Below, one piece after another: positions 54,117 through 62,694 of a DNA stretch of 64,000 nt. The stretch's first letter is position 1. Every line of letters starts with the position of its first letter. Below the pieces are notes generated by a model. The model was not told the origin of the DNA, made no database searches, and saw only the letters and a program-made list of their open reading frames with translations. Origin of the DNA: Peptostreptococcus porci (GTDB lineage: Bacteria; Bacillota; Clostridia; Peptostreptococcales; Peptostreptococcaceae); contig NZ_VUNE01000004.1 in assembly GCF_009695815.1 (NCBI RefSeq), forward strand, positions 124,001-188,000. The letters run 5' to 3'. A program made the translations under genes and the position numbers.

Positions 54117-54146
54117 ATTTTACTATATTAGAGGTGATTTAGTCAA
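54117..54146 (-). promoter_or_regulatory. SigmaA promoter of rpsF-ssb-rpsR
   Basis: On the minus strand, TTGACT (54141-54146) and TAAAAT (54117-54122) are 18 bases apart, placing the start near 54110 at the foot of the leader structure. The remaining 54147-54310 gap shows no gene. Confidence 0.65.
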
Positions 54147-54310
54147 TAGTTTTACAGCTATTAATTGTTTTATTTTTTTACTGTTGTCCTTGATTCTCTC
54201 AATTATTGAAAAATATAACAACATTACTAATCATTTGTTTTTTTATGCTGAATAAATTGGAGAGGAAAAGTCATCATAGATATTATAGACAAAAAAATCA
54301 AAAATAATAC

Positions 54311-54351
54311 AAAAGTAAAAAAACTGTCAAAATAACAGCTTTTTTACTTTT
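54311..54351 (-). terminator. Terminator overlapping the histidine kinase stop
   Basis: AAAAGTAAAAAAACTGT (54311-54327) pairs with ACAGCTTTTTTACTTTT (54335-54351), apart from one bulged base pair. It overlaps the last codons of the kinase gene. Confidence 0.75.
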
Positions 54352-55651
54352 TGCATATACTTATTATTATAGATATTGAAAATATACAGTCTTTTACATC
54401 AACATCAACAAATCCACCATATTTGTCTACAGAATTTCTAATATTGCTAATACCCAATCCATGTCCATCTTTGTCATTTTTTGATGTAATAATTTTTCCG
54501 TTTTTAGTAACAATTTTTCCGTCAAAATTGTTCTCACAATTAATCACAAGAAAATTATTGTTTTCATCGTTGAATATATTTAGATTAACAGTCGGCTTTT
54601 CCGTTTTTAAAGATGCTTCAAGTGCGTTATCAATAGTATTTCCAACGATAGATATCATATCTATGTCTTGCAAAAAATCAATATTGATACTGGGATTAAC
54701 CTCTATATTGAACTCTATATCGTTTTTTTCAGCATATATTTTTTTATCAGATATAACTGCATTCAATACCGCATTATTAGAATATAATACATCCTCAAAT
54801 GAGTTTATTTCAATACTCATATTATTTATTACTGAAAATATCTCCTCATTTTTGTTATTGCTAGCCAAATTTGCAATTGTAGTTAGATAATTTCTTAAAT
54901 CGTGGTTGAACTTCTTTTGGCTATTATTTTTCTCTTCTAATTTGGTGTAATAGCTTTTTTCCAAATCAAGCTTTATCGAATACAATTCAAGCTCTTTTTT
55001 TTCAGAATCCAGCTTGAAGGTGTAGTCAAATAGTATAAATACTATAAAATTCGAAATCAGTAGCAATAAACAGCTAATAATAACTAAAATCTCTATATCT
55101 TCTGGGAGTGATTTTATAACACTAGAATAGAAAATAGATAAATACACAAATCCAGTGGAAAATGGAAGAACCAAATACCAGGCTAGCTGTCTTTTTCTAA
55201 AGTACGCTCCTCCTTTATTTACCATTCTACTCAAAACATATAGAAATATAAAACTAGTCAGCCTTTCAATTGAAACAACAGAAAACTTAAATAGCTCACC
55301 AGAATTGTCCCAACTATAGTTGCTTCCCAGAATAAAGATAATAATTAATTCAGAAATTAACTCAACGCCTATAAATACAATCAAAAATATTAAAAAATTA
55401 AAAATCTTCCTTTTTATAGATCCATCAAATAGTAAGTGAATCATTACTACAAAAAACATAATATTTGAAATCAACATCGCTATGCTATTACCGAATGATG
55501 AAATCAAATAAGACATCAATACATAGATTAAGTATACAGCAGGATATATCGGAAAAAAATTAAACCTTCTGTTTAAAATATGCCCAAAGAAGATATCAAA
55601 TATCAGCATGGAAAATATTCCCGATATTAAACCTGAAACAACAGCACTCAT
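54344..55651 (-). CDS. AgrC-type sensor histidine kinase (GHKL)
   Basis: A 435-residue membrane kinase. About six N-terminal helices (1-205) are followed by a coiled linker, the phospho-acceptor His in FNHDLRNYLTT, and a GHKL ATPase domain with NTIDNALEASLK (N box) and GHGLGISNIRNSV (G box). This is the peptide-sensing AgrC/ComD class. No agrB or agrD gene is present in the window. Its start overlaps the response-regulator end by four bases. Confidence 0.9.
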   Translation of the reverse strand: MSAVVSGLISGIFSMLIFDIFFGHILNRRFNFFPIYPAVYLIYVLMSYLISSFGNSIAMLISNIMFFVVMIHLLFDGSIKRKIFNFLIFLIVFIGVELISELIIIFILGSNYSWDNSGELFKFSVVSIERLTSFIFLYVLSRMVNKGGAYFRKRQLAWYLVLPFSTGFVYLSIFYSSVIKSLPEDIEILVIISCLLLLISNFIVFILFDYTFKLDSEKKELELYSIKLDLEKSYYTKLEEKNNSQKKFNHDLRNYLTTIANLASNNKNEEIFSVINNMSIEINSFEDVLYSNNAVLNAVISDKKIYAEKNDIEFNIEVNPSINIDFLQDIDMISIVGNTIDNALEASLKTEKPTVNLNIFNDENNNFLVINCENNFDGKIVTKNGKIITSKNDKDGHGLGISNIRNSVDKYGGFVDVDVKDCIFSISIIISICKK

Positions 55652-56391
55652 CTCATACCTCTCTTGAAATTCTTTCCTGCGTACTTGGCAAATCTATTAA
55701 CAAAAATATCTCTTTTAGATCTAGATAAATTTAGTACAGTTCCGTCCTTTAATTCTATTATTTCCTTGCTAACTCGTATCACAGAACTAAAATTTATAAT
55801 ATAACTATTATGTCCATACTCAAAACAATAATCCTTTAAAGCTTCGTAAATCTCTGGTAATTTTTGATTACATTTTATTTCATGTTTTTCTTTTGTCTTG
55901 TAATCATATATATTGAATAAAGTTCCTCTTTTCGTTCTTGAAACATACAATATACCATCAATCGAGATTCTTTCAAATTTTCCATCTGAAACAATTGAAA
56001 TAGAATAATCTTTTTGATAAGATATCATTTTATCCAATGCCAATTCGATTTCTTGACTTAGCCTGTCATCTGAATATGACTTTAATAAATATCTAAAAGG
56101 ATTGACGTTAAAATGTTCTGGTTTAGGCGATATCTCTCCTGTACAAAATACTATAACTGTATCCTCAGAATGCTTTCTAAGTTCAAAAGCAGCATCCAGA
56201 CCATCAATATTTTCCATTTGCATATCCAATATTACTAAATTAAATGTCATATCAAGTGATTCCACAAAGCTAGTGCCTGAATAATATTTACTGATTGACA
56301 TTTCATCTGTGTATTTTTTTGACGATTTAATCTTTTCTTCAAGAAAATCTACATACTCAGGATTATCATCACAAATTGCAATCCTATACAT
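55648..56391 (-). CDS. LytTR-family response regulator (AgrA-like)
   Basis: A 247-residue regulator. The receiver domain (1-120) has AICDDN, phospho-acceptor Asp in LVILDMQMENIDG, and VIVFCTGEIS. The C-terminus (about 135-240) is a LytTR DNA-binding domain (SDGKFERISIDGILYVSR and NLSRSKRDIFVNRF). Start 56391 follows GAGGTGATAAAT. It is paired with the kinase by an ATGA overlap. The neighbouring CWB2 gene could be a target, which is only a guess from position. Confidence 0.92.
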   Translation of the reverse strand: MYRIAICDDNPEYVDFLEEKIKSSKKYTDEMSISKYYSGTSFVESLDMTFNLVILDMQMENIDGLDAAFELRKHSEDTVIVFCTGEISPKPEHFNVNPFRYLLKSYSDDRLSQEIELALDKMISYQKDYSISIVSDGKFERISIDGILYVSRTKRGTLFNIYDYKTKEKHEIKCNQKLPEIYEALKDYCFEYGHNSYIINFSSVIRVSKEIIELKDGTVLNLSRSKRDIFVNRFAKYAGKNFKRGMR

Positions 56392-56464
56392 ATTTATCAC
56401 CTCAATATGATTATATATCAAAGATTTAATATTTTCTATAATAATATAATTTATTTAATAGTTA

Positions 56465-56490
56465 GAGCTGTCTTAAAAATAAGACAGCTC
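56465..56490. terminator. Perfect hairpin after the CWB2-only gene
   Basis: GAGCTGTCTTA (56465-56475) and TAAGACAGCTC (56480-56490) form an 11-bp stem with a four-base loop. Neither strand has a clear T-run after it, so it is either a weak terminator or an RNA-stabilising end. Confidence 0.55.
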
Positions 56491-56526
56491 CCTAAAAAAC
56501 ATATATACTTTTTACAAATAAATTGT

Positions 56527-57588
56527 CTATTGTCTAATATTTAGTAATTCTTTTTCAACATCCTTTGATACTGAGTTCTCTCCACCAACTATAATTATGT
56601 TTTTTATATTTGGATTTGATTTAATATACTCTTTTGTATCAACGTTTAGCTTTTTCGAATTAGTCAAAAGAATTGCTGCCTTTTTATTCGATGCCAAAGG
56701 TCCTGCACAAAGTGCATCTGGATAATCCTCTCCACTTGTTATTACTACTGTGTCAATATCCATATTTAGCATTGTTTTATATGCTTTAGCAACTTCCACA
56801 GCAGTTTTGTATCTGTCTTCACCAGCAAGTCTTAATTTTTCCTTTCCAAGTTTTGGAGTTGGAACTGAATCTATACCTCCGAATACTGTGTCTACAGAAA
56901 TTATTCTTTCAGGAAAATTTGGTAACAGTATTTCTACATTACCATTCTTTGATCTCTGATATAAAAATGGTGTTGCAGTAAGGGCATCTGAAAATTGGTC
57001 TGGGTTATATAGATTAGAAACATCCCCAACCGCTATAATACGTCGCTTTGTCAAAATTTGTTGAAAAACTTTAATTGCAGTATCAAACCTATTCTTATCA
57101 GATAATCTTTCAAATGAAGCTATTTCAGTTAACAAATCTTTCTTTATTTGTTGTTCTACAACTTCAGAAATTGTGTTCTTTCCACCAACTAAGAAAGTAT
57201 CGTATTTCAAATATTTTGAGTAGAACTCTCTTACGCTACCTGGAATTTCATTTTTTTTCACTAGCAATAACGGTGCATTATATTCACTAGCTAAGCATCC
57301 AGCAGATAGTGAATCAGAAAAGCTTTCACCACTCGCAAAAACAGAAACTTTGTTGTCGCTCTCATTATAAGTAGATGCTATTACTTTTGCTATTTCAACA
57401 GATGTATCATACCTATCATTTCCAGAAATTCTAGTTACATTTATTTCTGTTTTCTCTCTAGCATTCGTTGATTCAAAAGCTACATTTTCGTTATTTTTAT
57501 TCGTTTCAAGCCCATATACTGGCGTAATAATACTTGAAAATAACATAGTTAATCCCAAAATAATAGAAATTCTCCTACTCGTTTTCAT
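56527..57588 (-). CDS. Secreted protein composed only of CWB2 repeats
   Basis: A 353-residue exported protein: signal peptide (about 1-23, ending VYG), short linker, then three CWB2 repeats filling the rest (RISGNDRYDTSV, RLSDKNRFDTAI, RLAGEDRYKTAV) with the usual VVGGEN-type ends. There is no added functional domain, so it may simply coat the wall or compete for binding sites, like minor Cwp proteins. Start 57588 follows GGGGAGGATTT. It is one of three CWB2 proteins in the window. Confidence 0.92.
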   Translation of the reverse strand: MKTSRRISIILGLTMLFSSIITPVYGLETNKNNENVAFESTNAREKTEINVTRISGNDRYDTSVEIAKVIASTYNESDNKVSVFASGESFSDSLSAGCLASEYNAPLLLVKKNEIPGSVREFYSKYLKYDTFLVGGKNTISEVVEQQIKKDLLTEIASFERLSDKNRFDTAIKVFQQILTKRRIIAVGDVSNLYNPDQFSDALTATPFLYQRSKNGNVEILLPNFPERIISVDTVFGGIDSVPTPKLGKEKLRLAGEDRYKTAVEVAKAYKTMLNMDIDTVVITSGEDYPDALCAGPLASNKKAAILLTNSKKLNVDTKEYIKSNPNIKNIIIVGGENSVSKDVEKELLNIRQ

Positions 57589-57745
57589 AAATCCTCCCCA
57601 AAATATCATTAAATAATATTCGACATATATTGTTATTATAATGTCAATTTAATTATATCACTCAAAAACTATTTTTCAATACAATGGCAAAAAATGCTTA
57701 TAAATCGGAAATTTTTGCATTATTTCTCAATTTTCCATTAAAATA

Positions 57746-57770
57746 GGGCGCATATTTTTTATACACGCCC
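57746..57770 (-). terminator. Terminator of the anti-sigma gene
   Basis: GGGCG (57746-57750) and CGCCC (57766-57770), with inner ATAT pairing, are followed on the minus strand by TATTTTAAT. Confidence 0.7.
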
Positions 57771-57792
57771 AAACTATTTATAGCCTTATAAT

Positions 57793-58761
57793 CTATTTGA
57801 TCTCTTCCATTGAAGAACAAATGTCAACCAATTTATCTTCTGATATTTTTCCATCTGTTACACGAACACCAATTAATTTGTCTTTATACTCCCAATCCAA
57901 TGAATCTCCATCAGAAAGAATCCCTTTTTCACCATTTATACTAACTTCTTTTACATTTTTTCCACCACCAACATATGAATTGTCTTTAGATGAAAATCTC
58001 TGCTGTACATATATTTTTATATTATCTTTTGATAATATCATTTCCACTGCTTCATCAGATGCCTTACCTTTATCATCCTTGTACAAGGATACCTGCTCTA
58101 CCTTGAATCCAGGTATAGTCATAGGCTTGAATTTTAAATCTTTGGCTGCACTTTCAATGCTATTATACTTTACCAAATCATTTTCCATGCTTTCTTCAGT
58201 ACAAATTTCCATTTTTCCTGTATCTTCAATAGTAGTGAAGCCCACGATTAGTTTTCCATCCTTTGTATATATTTTGCCCTCTAATTCTGGAGTTAAATAT
58301 TCCACCTCTTTTCCATTTTTATCAAATATTTTACCCTTTAGCTGTTCTGGTACTTTCTGAGATATCTCATTTATATCACCATCGAATTTTTCTTCTATCA
58401 TTGTGATATTTCCAGTACTTATTTCTTTTATAAGAGTGAACATATCCTTACCATAAACTCCCAAGCTTCCTATATTACCTACTATCAACACTAGAGCAAT
58501 TGATGCAGCTACAATTTTTAAAGCCTTATTCCTTTTCTTATTTTTCATATCCAACGCCCTCCTATTTTCATCCTCTTTGATATCCATAGAAACAATATTC
58601 ATACCGATATCTGACTCTTTTTCGATTGATTCCTCAACTCTCTTTTTAATTCTTTCCCTCACAGCTTTTGTTGCATTAAATTCATTTTTGATATTTTCTT
58701 GCAAGAATAGATCAAATTCTTTATCAAATATTTCGTCAATATTGTGTTCTTTTTTATCCAT
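57793..58761 (-). CDS. Anti-sigma-factor-like membrane protein with DUF4367-type domain
   Basis: A 322-residue single-pass protein. The N-terminal 95 residues are cytoplasmic and charged. One membrane helix (ALKIVAASIALVLIVGNIG) follows, and the outside part ends in a domain with ESAAKDLKFKPMTIPGFKV and YVQQRFS, typical of the DUF4367 region in sigma-regulating proteins. It is encoded two bases after an ECF sigma factor, so it most likely holds that factor inactive. No zinc anti-sigma (ZAS) motif is visible. Confidence 0.82.
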   Translation of the reverse strand: MDKKEHNIDEIFDKEFDLFLQENIKNEFNATKAVRERIKKRVEESIEKESDIGMNIVSMDIKEDENRRALDMKNKKRNKALKIVAASIALVLIVGNIGSLGVYGKDMFTLIKEISTGNITMIEEKFDGDINEISQKVPEQLKGKIFDKNGKEVEYLTPELEGKIYTKDGKLIVGFTTIEDTGKMEICTEESMENDLVKYNSIESAAKDLKFKPMTIPGFKVEQVSLYKDDKGKASDEAVEMILSKDNIKIYVQQRFSSKDNSYVGGGKNVKEVSINGEKGILSDGDSLDWEYKDKLIGVRVTDGKISEDKLVDICSSMEEIK

Positions 58762-58763
58762 AT

Positions 58764-59249
58764 CTATCCCTCCAATTCCTTTTTTAACTTTTTCATACTT
58801 CTAAACAAAACTACACCTACATTGGAACTAGAAATACCCATCAGTTCTGCTATTTCAATATTTGTTAGCCCTGCACCATACTTACATGAAACTGCAAATC
58901 TTTCATTATCATTCAAATTTCCAATAGCATTATATAGTCTTTCATTTTTTATGTTTGTTTCCATTATATTTTCAGGGGAGCTTGTACTATCGTTTATTTC
59001 GGATATACATTCCATACTTACAACTTGAATTTTTTTCGTTCTGAAAAAAGAGGTCACCTCATTTCTTGCTATGGTAAATATCCATACATCCAGACTTCCT
59101 TTTTCAGGAGAATATGTATCTAGGCTCCTATAGATTTTCTCGAATATCTTTACAGCAATATCCTCTGAATCCATATGATTCATAACCCTCACATTAACAA
59201 ATCTGTATACTCTATCAAAGTATTTTTCATAAATATCGTCAAAACTCAA
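58764..59249 (-). CDS. ECF-type RNA polymerase sigma factor
   Basis: A 161-residue sigma factor. Region 2 reads FDDIYEKYFDRVYRFVNVRV and AVKIFEKIYRSLDTY; region 4 reads NERFAVSCKYGAGLTNIEIAELMGISSSNVG. The start is a TTG at 59249, placed nine bases after GGGGGG; no ATG or GTG fits the frame. The rare start may keep expression low. It is co-transcribed with the anti-sigma-like gene. Target genes are unknown. Confidence 0.9.
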   Translation of the reverse strand: MSFDDIYEKYFDRVYRFVNVRVMNHMDSEDIAVKIFEKIYRSLDTYSPEKGSLDVWIFTIARNEVTSFFRTKKIQVVSMECISEINDSTSSPENIMETNIKNERLYNAIGNLNDNERFAVSCKYGAGLTNIEIAELMGISSSNVGVVLFRSMKKLKKELEG

Positions 59250-59408
59250 TGGTCCATTCCCCCCTTTCTTGTCACTAGTGATTTATTAATACTATAGTAT
59301 ATTTTTAATGGTTTTCACATATATATACGCAAAAGAATTTTAAGTATTAACAAAATCACAATTTTTTTTGATATTTCTCGCATATTATTAGAAAAAAATA
59401 ATAAAAAA

Positions 59409-59437
59409 GAAATCCTACCAAATTATCGGAGGATTTC
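59409..59437 (-). terminator. Terminator-like hairpin between the ECF and XRE genes
   Basis: GAAATCCT-A-CC (59409-59419) pairs with GG-A-GGATTTC (59428-59437), and an A-rich stretch before it gives T on the minus strand. It would end the XRE-gene transcript. Confidence 0.7.
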
Positions 59438-59514
59438 CATGCTTCATTTTAAAAAACTATTATTAATTGCTCTTATATCATATTTCTTATATTAAATTTC
59501 TTGCATAAACTTCA

Positions 59515-60504
59515 TTAAGCCTTCTTTTTTATCATCTTCTCTACTTGTGATACTACTGCGGATAATACTCCAGCCACAGGCCAAATTATCCAACTCATGC
59601 TCCAATTGTTAGACACAAAGCTATAGCATAAATATATTGCAATAACGATACACCAATATATACCCATGATTGAATTTCTTCTATAGGCCTTATTACTTCT
59701 AGTATATTCATCTTCTTCAAGAAGCTTAATAATTGAGTTCCATACTATAGAAGTATCGACTATTGTTTTTACGCCTATTGAAACCATAATCAATAATATA
59801 CATACTGCAAATATTGTGAATTCACTTTCCTCACCAAATACGATTATACTGCACATAATAGGAATAACGGATGCAATACATAAACCCACACCAATTATAA
59901 GACTTCTCGTATGTATCTCTGAATATTCTCTTTTTCTGTCTTTTGCCATCCCATCTACACCATACTCAGTTTCAATGACATCATTCTCCAAGTAATCATA
60001 CTCTTTCATTTTAATAGTATTTTTTATAATTATGCCAACAGAAATAGCAACAATAGCAATCAGTATCATTACTCCAAATGCACCAACTCTATCCTCAGAC
60101 ATCTTTAACATATTCATTTCCATCAATCCCATAAGAAAAATCAACATAACTGGAGACAGTATACATAGCATTACGGCAAAGGAGATTTCTTTCGCTGATT
60201 TTAAGCTTTTTCCCAGAAAGTCACTCGCTTCTTGCATAGAAACGTATTTTACTTTATAATCGTTATCTGTTTTTACTATTTCATCACCTAAAAGATCCTC
60301 TTCCCCAAGCTCATCCTTTAACAAGTAGTCTGTGCTTACACCAAATATAGAACTCATTTTTAGTATTTTTTTTAAGTCAGGTATAGATTGAGAACTCTCC
60401 CATTTTGATACAGATTGCCTACTAACATCCAAAAGATCAGCCAGCTCCTCTTGAGAATATCCATTCTTTTTTCTAAGTAGAGTTATCTTGTCTGCTAATT
60501 TCAT
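59515..60504 (-). CDS. XRE-family regulator with membrane domain
   Basis: A 329-residue protein. Residues 1-62 are a helix-turn-helix of the Cro/CI type (KLADKITLLRKKNGYSQEEL, VSRQSVSKWESSQSIPDL). About six membrane segments fill residues 110-320. HTH proteins of this layout are common next to transporter or envelope-stress genes in clostridia. An ATGTAT-N5-ATACAT palindrome overlaps the promoter upstream, consistent with autorepression. Ligand and targets are unknown. Confidence 0.88.
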   Translation of the reverse strand: MKLADKITLLRKKNGYSQEELADLLDVSRQSVSKWESSQSIPDLKKILKMSSIFGVSTDYLLKDELGEEDLLGDEIVKTDNDYKVKYVSMQEASDFLGKSLKSAKEISFAVMLCILSPVMLIFLMGLMEMNMLKMSEDRVGAFGVMILIAIVAISVGIIIKNTIKMKEYDYLENDVIETEYGVDGMAKDRKREYSEIHTRSLIIGVGLCIASVIPIMCSIIVFGEESEFTIFAVCILLIMVSIGVKTIVDTSIVWNSIIKLLEEDEYTRSNKAYRRNSIMGIYWCIVIAIYLCYSFVSNNWSMSWIIWPVAGVLSAVVSQVEKMIKKKA

Positions 60505-60532
60505 TTTTTATCACTCCTTTTACCAAATTAAT

Positions 60533-60549
60533 ATGTATCAATTATACAT
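60533..60549. promoter_or_regulatory. Palindrome over the -10 box of the XRE gene
   Basis: ATGTAT-CAATT-ATACAT contains a TATAAT (minus strand, 60541-60546), 29 bases upstream of the start codon. A regulator bound there would block its own promoter. Confidence 0.55.
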
Positions 60550-60715
60550 TCGTTTATGGTTGCATACCACCAACCAGACCTTGCAATTTGTCAACCAACG
60601 CTTGCAACTAAGTATTTTCAATGATTTCGCTTAATCCAAATCAAATGAATCTTATAATAAATACATATATTCAGTATCCTATCTCATCATCTCTAAAAAA
60701 CAATCTAGCATAAAA

Positions 60716-61615
60716 TTAGAGTCTTATTCTTCTTCTATCTATCCATTCTTGCATTTCCTCTGGAGATGCCTCGCTCAATATTTCATCTATCTCATTAATC
60801 AGTCTATCCTTTTCAGTTGGAACAATTCCTTTTATATACATAGTATTCGAATTATGAGCAGAAGAAATAAGTGCTGTTTTTTGAGGATTTAAATTCTCCA
60901 ATATTTCTCTCAGCTCTATTAATCTATCATACTCTGTGGCTTCCTCATACTCTCCATTGGCATACATTTCCCATAATTCAGTTCCAGGAACAATCGTTAC
61001 AGACATCGGAAATATACCTCTGCAATTTACTTGACTGAGCATTTCTCCTGTTTTTCTACCATTTTCAATAGCTTTATCCACACCTTTACCCATCAAGCCT
61101 GTCAATATCATAGCATAGTAGTAATAGTCAAACTTGTCTAGTCGCTTCATTTCTCTTATCGCTTCTTCCACTGTGTTACCTTTATTGATAAATGTCAAGG
61201 CTTCTTGATTGCCAGATTCAACACCAATGTATAAGTCGTTATATCCAGCTTCTTTTAGGGCTTTTAACTCTTCATCATTTTTTCTCTCAATATCCTTTAT
61301 TGAAGCGTATGTTGTAATCACTTCGACCTTTGGAAGATATCTATGAATCAATTCAGCGATTTTTAGAAGTCTTTCAGTTTGTAGTACAAATGGATTGCCA
61401 TTTAAGAGAAATAATCTTTTAGTATTCCTGTAAAACGGATGATTACTTGCCTCAATGATATCTTTTTCTATTTGTTCCAAACTTTCCATTTTGAAATTTG
61501 TGTACCTATACATTCCACAAAATTTACATTTGTTGTGAGTACATCCACTAGTCACCTGAAGCAATATTGATTTATACTCCTTTGGTGGTCTATATATCTG
61601 TTCGTCATATTTCAT
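60716..61615 (-). CDS. Radical SAM protein with a CX4CX2C-type cluster motif
   Basis: A 299-residue radical SAM enzyme. The cysteines stand in CTHNKCKFC, giving a Cx4Cx2C spacing rather than the common Cx3Cx2C, followed by GMYRYTNF. The rest of the barrel includes LFLLNGNPFVLQTERLL, YIGVESGNQEALTFINKG and a C-terminal EILENLNPQKTALISSAH. This variant forms a widespread uncharacterised group as far as I recall. ATG follows GTGGAGGTATT. It is 15 bases after the lipoprotein gene and likely co-transcribed. Confidence 0.88.
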   Translation of the reverse strand: MKYDEQIYRPPKEYKSILLQVTSGCTHNKCKFCGMYRYTNFKMESLEQIEKDIIEASNHPFYRNTKRLFLLNGNPFVLQTERLLKIAELIHRYLPKVEVITTYASIKDIERKNDEELKALKEAGYNDLYIGVESGNQEALTFINKGNTVEEAIREMKRLDKFDYYYYAMILTGLMGKGVDKAIENGRKTGEMLSQVNCRGIFPMSVTIVPGTELWEMYANGEYEEATEYDRLIELREILENLNPQKTALISSAHNSNTMYIKGIVPTEKDRLINEIDEILSEASPEEMQEWIDRRRIRL

Positions 61616-61630
61616 ATTATAATACCTCCA

Positions 61631-62434
61631 CTACTGTTCTGAATAAATTGTTGATATTGTAATACCAGTCGCTTCATCATGCAAAACGCATGGAGCAAAA
61701 AGATATTTTTTGTTATCCTTGTTCTTTCTATTATCTTTTATTTTCTCATATTCATCGTTTTTTATCACATATGTTAGTCCATTGATTTTTTTTTCTTTTA
61801 TCTTTACCACATTCGATTCATATCCCGGAATCTTATTGATTTTATGATAATAATTCTTTAATCCACTGGCTTTTGCTTCGTTTTTCAATTCTGCAAGTAT
61901 ATCCTTATATACAGCTGGATAAGAGTTTTGTGACTCCAAAAGCTTATTGGACAATTCCTTGTCATTTTCTGTAAGCTCCAATATCGAATCAGTAAATAGA
62001 CCTCCATCCTTTGCTTCATGCACTTTTTTTATGCTAAAATCCTTAAACAAATCATATCTAACGGGATAAGCCGAGCCTGACTCATCGGTAAATACTCCAT
62101 CTTCAAATGAAAACAGGTTTGTATTCACATTTGCAAACACTGCATGAAAATTCCCCTTATCTTTTACCCCTACAATTCTCAAGACTACTATTGGCAACAA
62201 TCCATCCAAATCCTCTTTTTCATATGAATTTCTGATATCCTTAATGATATCACCTTTTATTGCTTCAACAGCATCCTTTTTAAAATTTTTATCAATATTT
62301 ACTTCGCTTCCTTCAAGCTTCTGATCATAGTTTACTTCATTATCGGCTGATTCAGATATCTGACATGCCACCATCATAAGCATTGAAGATAATAGTATTG
62401 AAACCGCCAATATAGAATTTTTTTTACTTAACAT
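61631..62434 (-). CDS. Lipoprotein of unknown function
   Basis: A 267-residue exported protein with a lipobox ending MVAC (Cys24). The mature part is charged and mixed alpha/beta; I see no known motif. It ends near a segment APCVLHDEATGITISTI. It is encoded directly upstream of a radical SAM gene and shares its transcript, which may be meaningful or incidental. AGAGGGTGTG precedes the ATG. Confidence 0.8.
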   Translation of the reverse strand: MLSKKNSILAVSILLSSMLMMVACQISESADNEVNYDQKLEGSEVNIDKNFKKDAVEAIKGDIIKDIRNSYEKEDLDGLLPIVVLRIVGVKDKGNFHAVFANVNTNLFSFEDGVFTDESGSAYPVRYDLFKDFSIKKVHEAKDGGLFTDSILELTENDKELSNKLLESQNSYPAVYKDILAELKNEAKASGLKNYYHKINKIPGYESNVVKIKEKKINGLTYVIKNDEYEKIKDNRKNKDNKKYLFAPCVLHDEATGITISTIYSEQ

Positions 62435-62575
62435 AATTACACACCCTCTCTTACTTACTGCAAATTACTTATATACCCATTAAATTACCTTATCTTATTT
62501 TTTAATATATCACATAAATAAAACGTTTACCTAATATATATTTTAAATCATTTCTTCCCATTGCACAATAATAAA

Positions 62576-62610
62576 GCAGGAAATTAACGTTAAATCACGC
62601 AATTTCCTGC
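62576..62610 (-). terminator. Terminator of the aminotransferase gene
   Basis: GCAGGAAATT (62576-62585) and AATTTCCTGC (62601-62610) form a perfect 10-bp stem; the minus-strand tail is TTTATTATTG. It lies 85 bases after the stop codon. The rest of 62435-62694 shows no gene. Confidence 0.8.
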
Positions 62611-62694
62611 CTATCTATTGTTGAAGTTTATATTTAATAACGCTTCATATATAAAATAGTTTATTTTTCTGTTATTCTAAATAAAGATCAAATA

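Noticed and set aside
59246-59257. Three-codon reading frame (ATG GAC CAT TGA) overlapping the ECF sigma start
   Set aside because: Its ATG is only one base from the Shine-Dalgarno stretch, too close for initiation. The TTG at 59249 has proper spacing.
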